From the NCBI GenBank assembly GCA_947065955.1, contig CAMSXY010000044.1, forward strand, positions 1 to 8,333: DNA of 8,333 bases, written 5' to 3'. The translations under genes and the position numbers were made by a program. Position 1 is the first letter of the stretch, and every line of letters begins with the position of its first letter. The notes below the pieces were generated by a model, which saw only the letters and a program-made list of their open reading frames with translations, searched no databases and had not been told where the DNA came from. This document shows, one piece after another, positions 7,278 through 8,333 of the stretch. This DNA comes from an uncultured Caryophanales bacterium. Its GTDB lineage: Bacteria > Bacillota_I > Bacilli_A > RF39 > UBA660.

Positions 7278-7309
7278 GTTATACAGTAAAATAATATCAC
7301 AAAAATCAA
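7278..7309 (-). promoter_or_regulatory. Possible promoter for the MBOAT-SGNH operon
   Basis: The 102-bp gap after the flippase terminator must hold a promoter if MBOAT-SGNH is transcribed on its own. The best -10 is TATAAC (7283-7278). A TTGATT (7309-7304) lies upstream, but with a 20-bp spacer that is longer than ideal. Other weak pairs exist, such as a TATTAT -10 further upstream. The presence of a promoter here is more certain than its exact position. Confidence 0.35.
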
Positions 7310-7332
7310 AAGAACAAAAGTTTTTTTATAAA

Positions 7333-7369
7333 AAAAACAATTTTAAGAATGTTCCTTAAAATTGTTTTT
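7333..7369 (-). terminator. Strong intrinsic terminator at the end of the flippase gene
   Basis: A perfect 15-bp stem on the minus strand: AAAAACAATTTTAAG (7369-7355), 7-nt loop GAACATT (7354-7348), then CTTAAAATTGTTTTT (7347-7333), followed by TTTAT. It ends in eight consecutive Us. The flippase stop codon TAA (7345-7343) lies in the 3' arm, so the hairpin overlaps the last codons of the gene. It separates the flippase transcript from MBOAT-SGNH. Confidence 0.85.
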
Positions 7370-8291
7370 AACAAGAATAGGTTCTTTTTTTAGAAAATGA
7401 TTCCAAAAATATAGTTGTATCGCAAGCAACAAAAAATTAAGTCCAAAAATACAAATTCCTACAAAAAACCACTCTAAAATATTAGAGACTAAAATTGATT
7501 TAAAAAGAAAATAAAGAATGCTGGCGTTTATACATAAAATTAAAAAATAATGAGCACTAATACGTATATAATAAAAGAAATTTTGATGACATAACTTTTT
7601 TAAAACAATGGAATTCTTAAGAATAAATTCTGAAAACAAAAGTGAAATGAGTGTTGCCAAAAGAACACCAATAGTTTGAAACCAATAAACTAAAAGGAAA
7701 GAAAGGACTAAATTTAAAATAAGCTCCACAATCGAACAAATCTGCGTTTCTTGAAAAAGTCCAGAAGCATTTACAAATAAATTTGAATTTTGTTTAATAA
7801 TATTAAAAAACAACAAACCAACAAATAAAAAAGCTAATAAAGAACTTGTTACAATCTGCCCTTTATACCAAAGATCAATAAAAGAATTCAAAACAAAATA
7901 AAGGGGTATACAAACCAAAAGTGCGGATATATATAATGTATCATTTACTTTTAAAAATAAACGATCCCCTTCTTTTTCATCAATCGCTAAAACATTTCCA
8001 ACACTTGTTAATAGAGAATTAGATATTTTATCCGTTAATAATTGCAAAGAAAGCGTAATATATTGATAGGTTGTATAAACAACGACTTGTCCTAGACCAA
8101 TAAACTTAGAAATTAATAGAATATCAATATTATTGGAAACTAAATTCGAAAGTTTTTGCAATATAATTGGTTTTAAATTAGAAGAAAAAGAAAATTTTTT
8201 TTCTTTTATTTTTGGTAAATTGGAAAATTCCCTTCTATAATAAAACTCTAAAACAAGATTCGAAAAAATTCCAATCATAATTCCTAAAATT
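7343..8291 (-). CDS. Wzx/RfbX-type polysaccharide flippase, C-terminal part (truncated by adapter)
   Basis: The last 315 codons of a polytopic membrane protein of the MATE/MOP-type oligosaccharide flippase group, which moves lipid-linked glycan units across the cytoplasmic membrane. Family features visible here are VSNNIDILLISKFIGLGQVV, then a YTTYQYITLSLQLLTDKIS stretch, then TSVGNVLAIDEKEG. Further on are FIDLWYKGQ, NASGLFQETQICSIVELILN (the re-entrant GLF...E.ILN region) and IGVLLATLISLLFSEFILK. At least seven hydrophobic segments are present. Full-length relatives are about 450-500 residues, so about a third is missing at the N-terminus. A complete-looking frame that begins at a TTG at 8329 is false: its first residues, GDWSSDVCSSDL, are translated adapter. 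The first true codon is ATT at 8290-8288. The gene ends inside a terminator hairpin, so it is the last gene of an upstream operon, probably for capsule, exopolysaccharide or teichoic acid. Confidence 0.85.
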
Positions 8292-8333
8292 AGATCGGAA
8301 GAGCACACGTCTGAACTCCAGTCACCCAAGTCT
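8292..8333. other. Illumina TruSeq adapter with index (artefact)
   Basis: AGATCGGAAGAGCACACGTC and onward is the Read 2-side adapter, followed by index CCAAGTCT. It is the exact reverse complement of positions 6-47. The last genomic base is taken as 8291. Translated on the minus strand it gives the familiar false peptide GDWSSDVCSSDL. Confidence 0.98.

Noticed and set aside
7241..7309. MBOAT start at the TTG at 7309, giving 529 residues
   Set aside because: There is no Shine-Dalgarno, the extra 23 residues do not look like the family, and the ATG at 7240 has a G-rich ribosome site and the usual family N-terminus.
8292..8329. N-terminal start of the flippase at a TTG at 8329
   Set aside because: The codons from 8329 down to about 8292 are adapter sequence; the real start is beyond the contig.
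1..8333. Perfect 42-bp terminal inverted repeats, as in a linear plasmid, phage or transposon
   Set aside because: The repeats are the Illumina TruSeq adapter with a sample index; no transposase, replication or phage gene is present.

Overview
The window looks like a complete short-read assembly contig from a low-GC Gram-positive bacterium (Bacillota), probably an uncultured or metagenomic one. The DNA is strongly A/T-rich. Promoters are sigmaA-like, several Shine-Dalgarno sites are good, and the proteins are of Bacillota type: a TagO/WecA-type transferase, a VanZ-family protein, a secreted LytD-like glucosaminidase with SH3 and Ig-like domains, and an MBOAT plus SGNH pair. TGG is used for Trp and no in-frame TGA was noticed, so the standard bacterial code fits. 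Genus or species cannot be named from the sequence alone.

Both ends are sequencing adapter, not genome. Positions 1-47 and 8292-8333 are the same Illumina TruSeq P7-side adapter with 8-base index CCAAGTCT, in opposite orientations. The biological sequence is 48-8291, and it starts and ends inside genes. Open reading frames run into the adapters and would give chimeric proteins if annotated naively.

All genes are on the minus strand, so the transcription order is from high to low coordinates. (1) 8291-7343: C-terminal part of a Wzx/RfbX-type polysaccharide flippase, ending in a strong hairpin terminator. (2) 7240-5720: an MBOAT membrane O-acyltransferase, and 5704-4739: a membrane-anchored SGNH/DltD-like partner, 15 bp apart, with a weak terminator after them. 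(3) 4574-1158: a large secreted GH73-type glucosaminidase with its own clear promoter and Shine-Dalgarno site, and 1148-672: a VanZ-family membrane protein 9 bp behind it. (4) 554-48: N-terminal half of a WecA/TagO-type undecaprenyl-phosphate sugar-1-phosphate transferase, with a perfect TATAAT promoter, cut off by the adapter.

The common theme is the cell envelope. WecA/TagO starts lipid-linked glycan synthesis, the flippase exports lipid-linked glycan, MBOAT plus SGNH probably acylate a surface glycan, and the glucosaminidase cuts peptidoglycan. That these act on one polymer is inference. The points most worth a second look are a G8 tract in the Shine-Dalgarno region of the SGNH gene (possible phase-variable translation), an unrecognised tandem beta-rich domain at the C-terminus of the glucosaminidase, and the adapter contamination.
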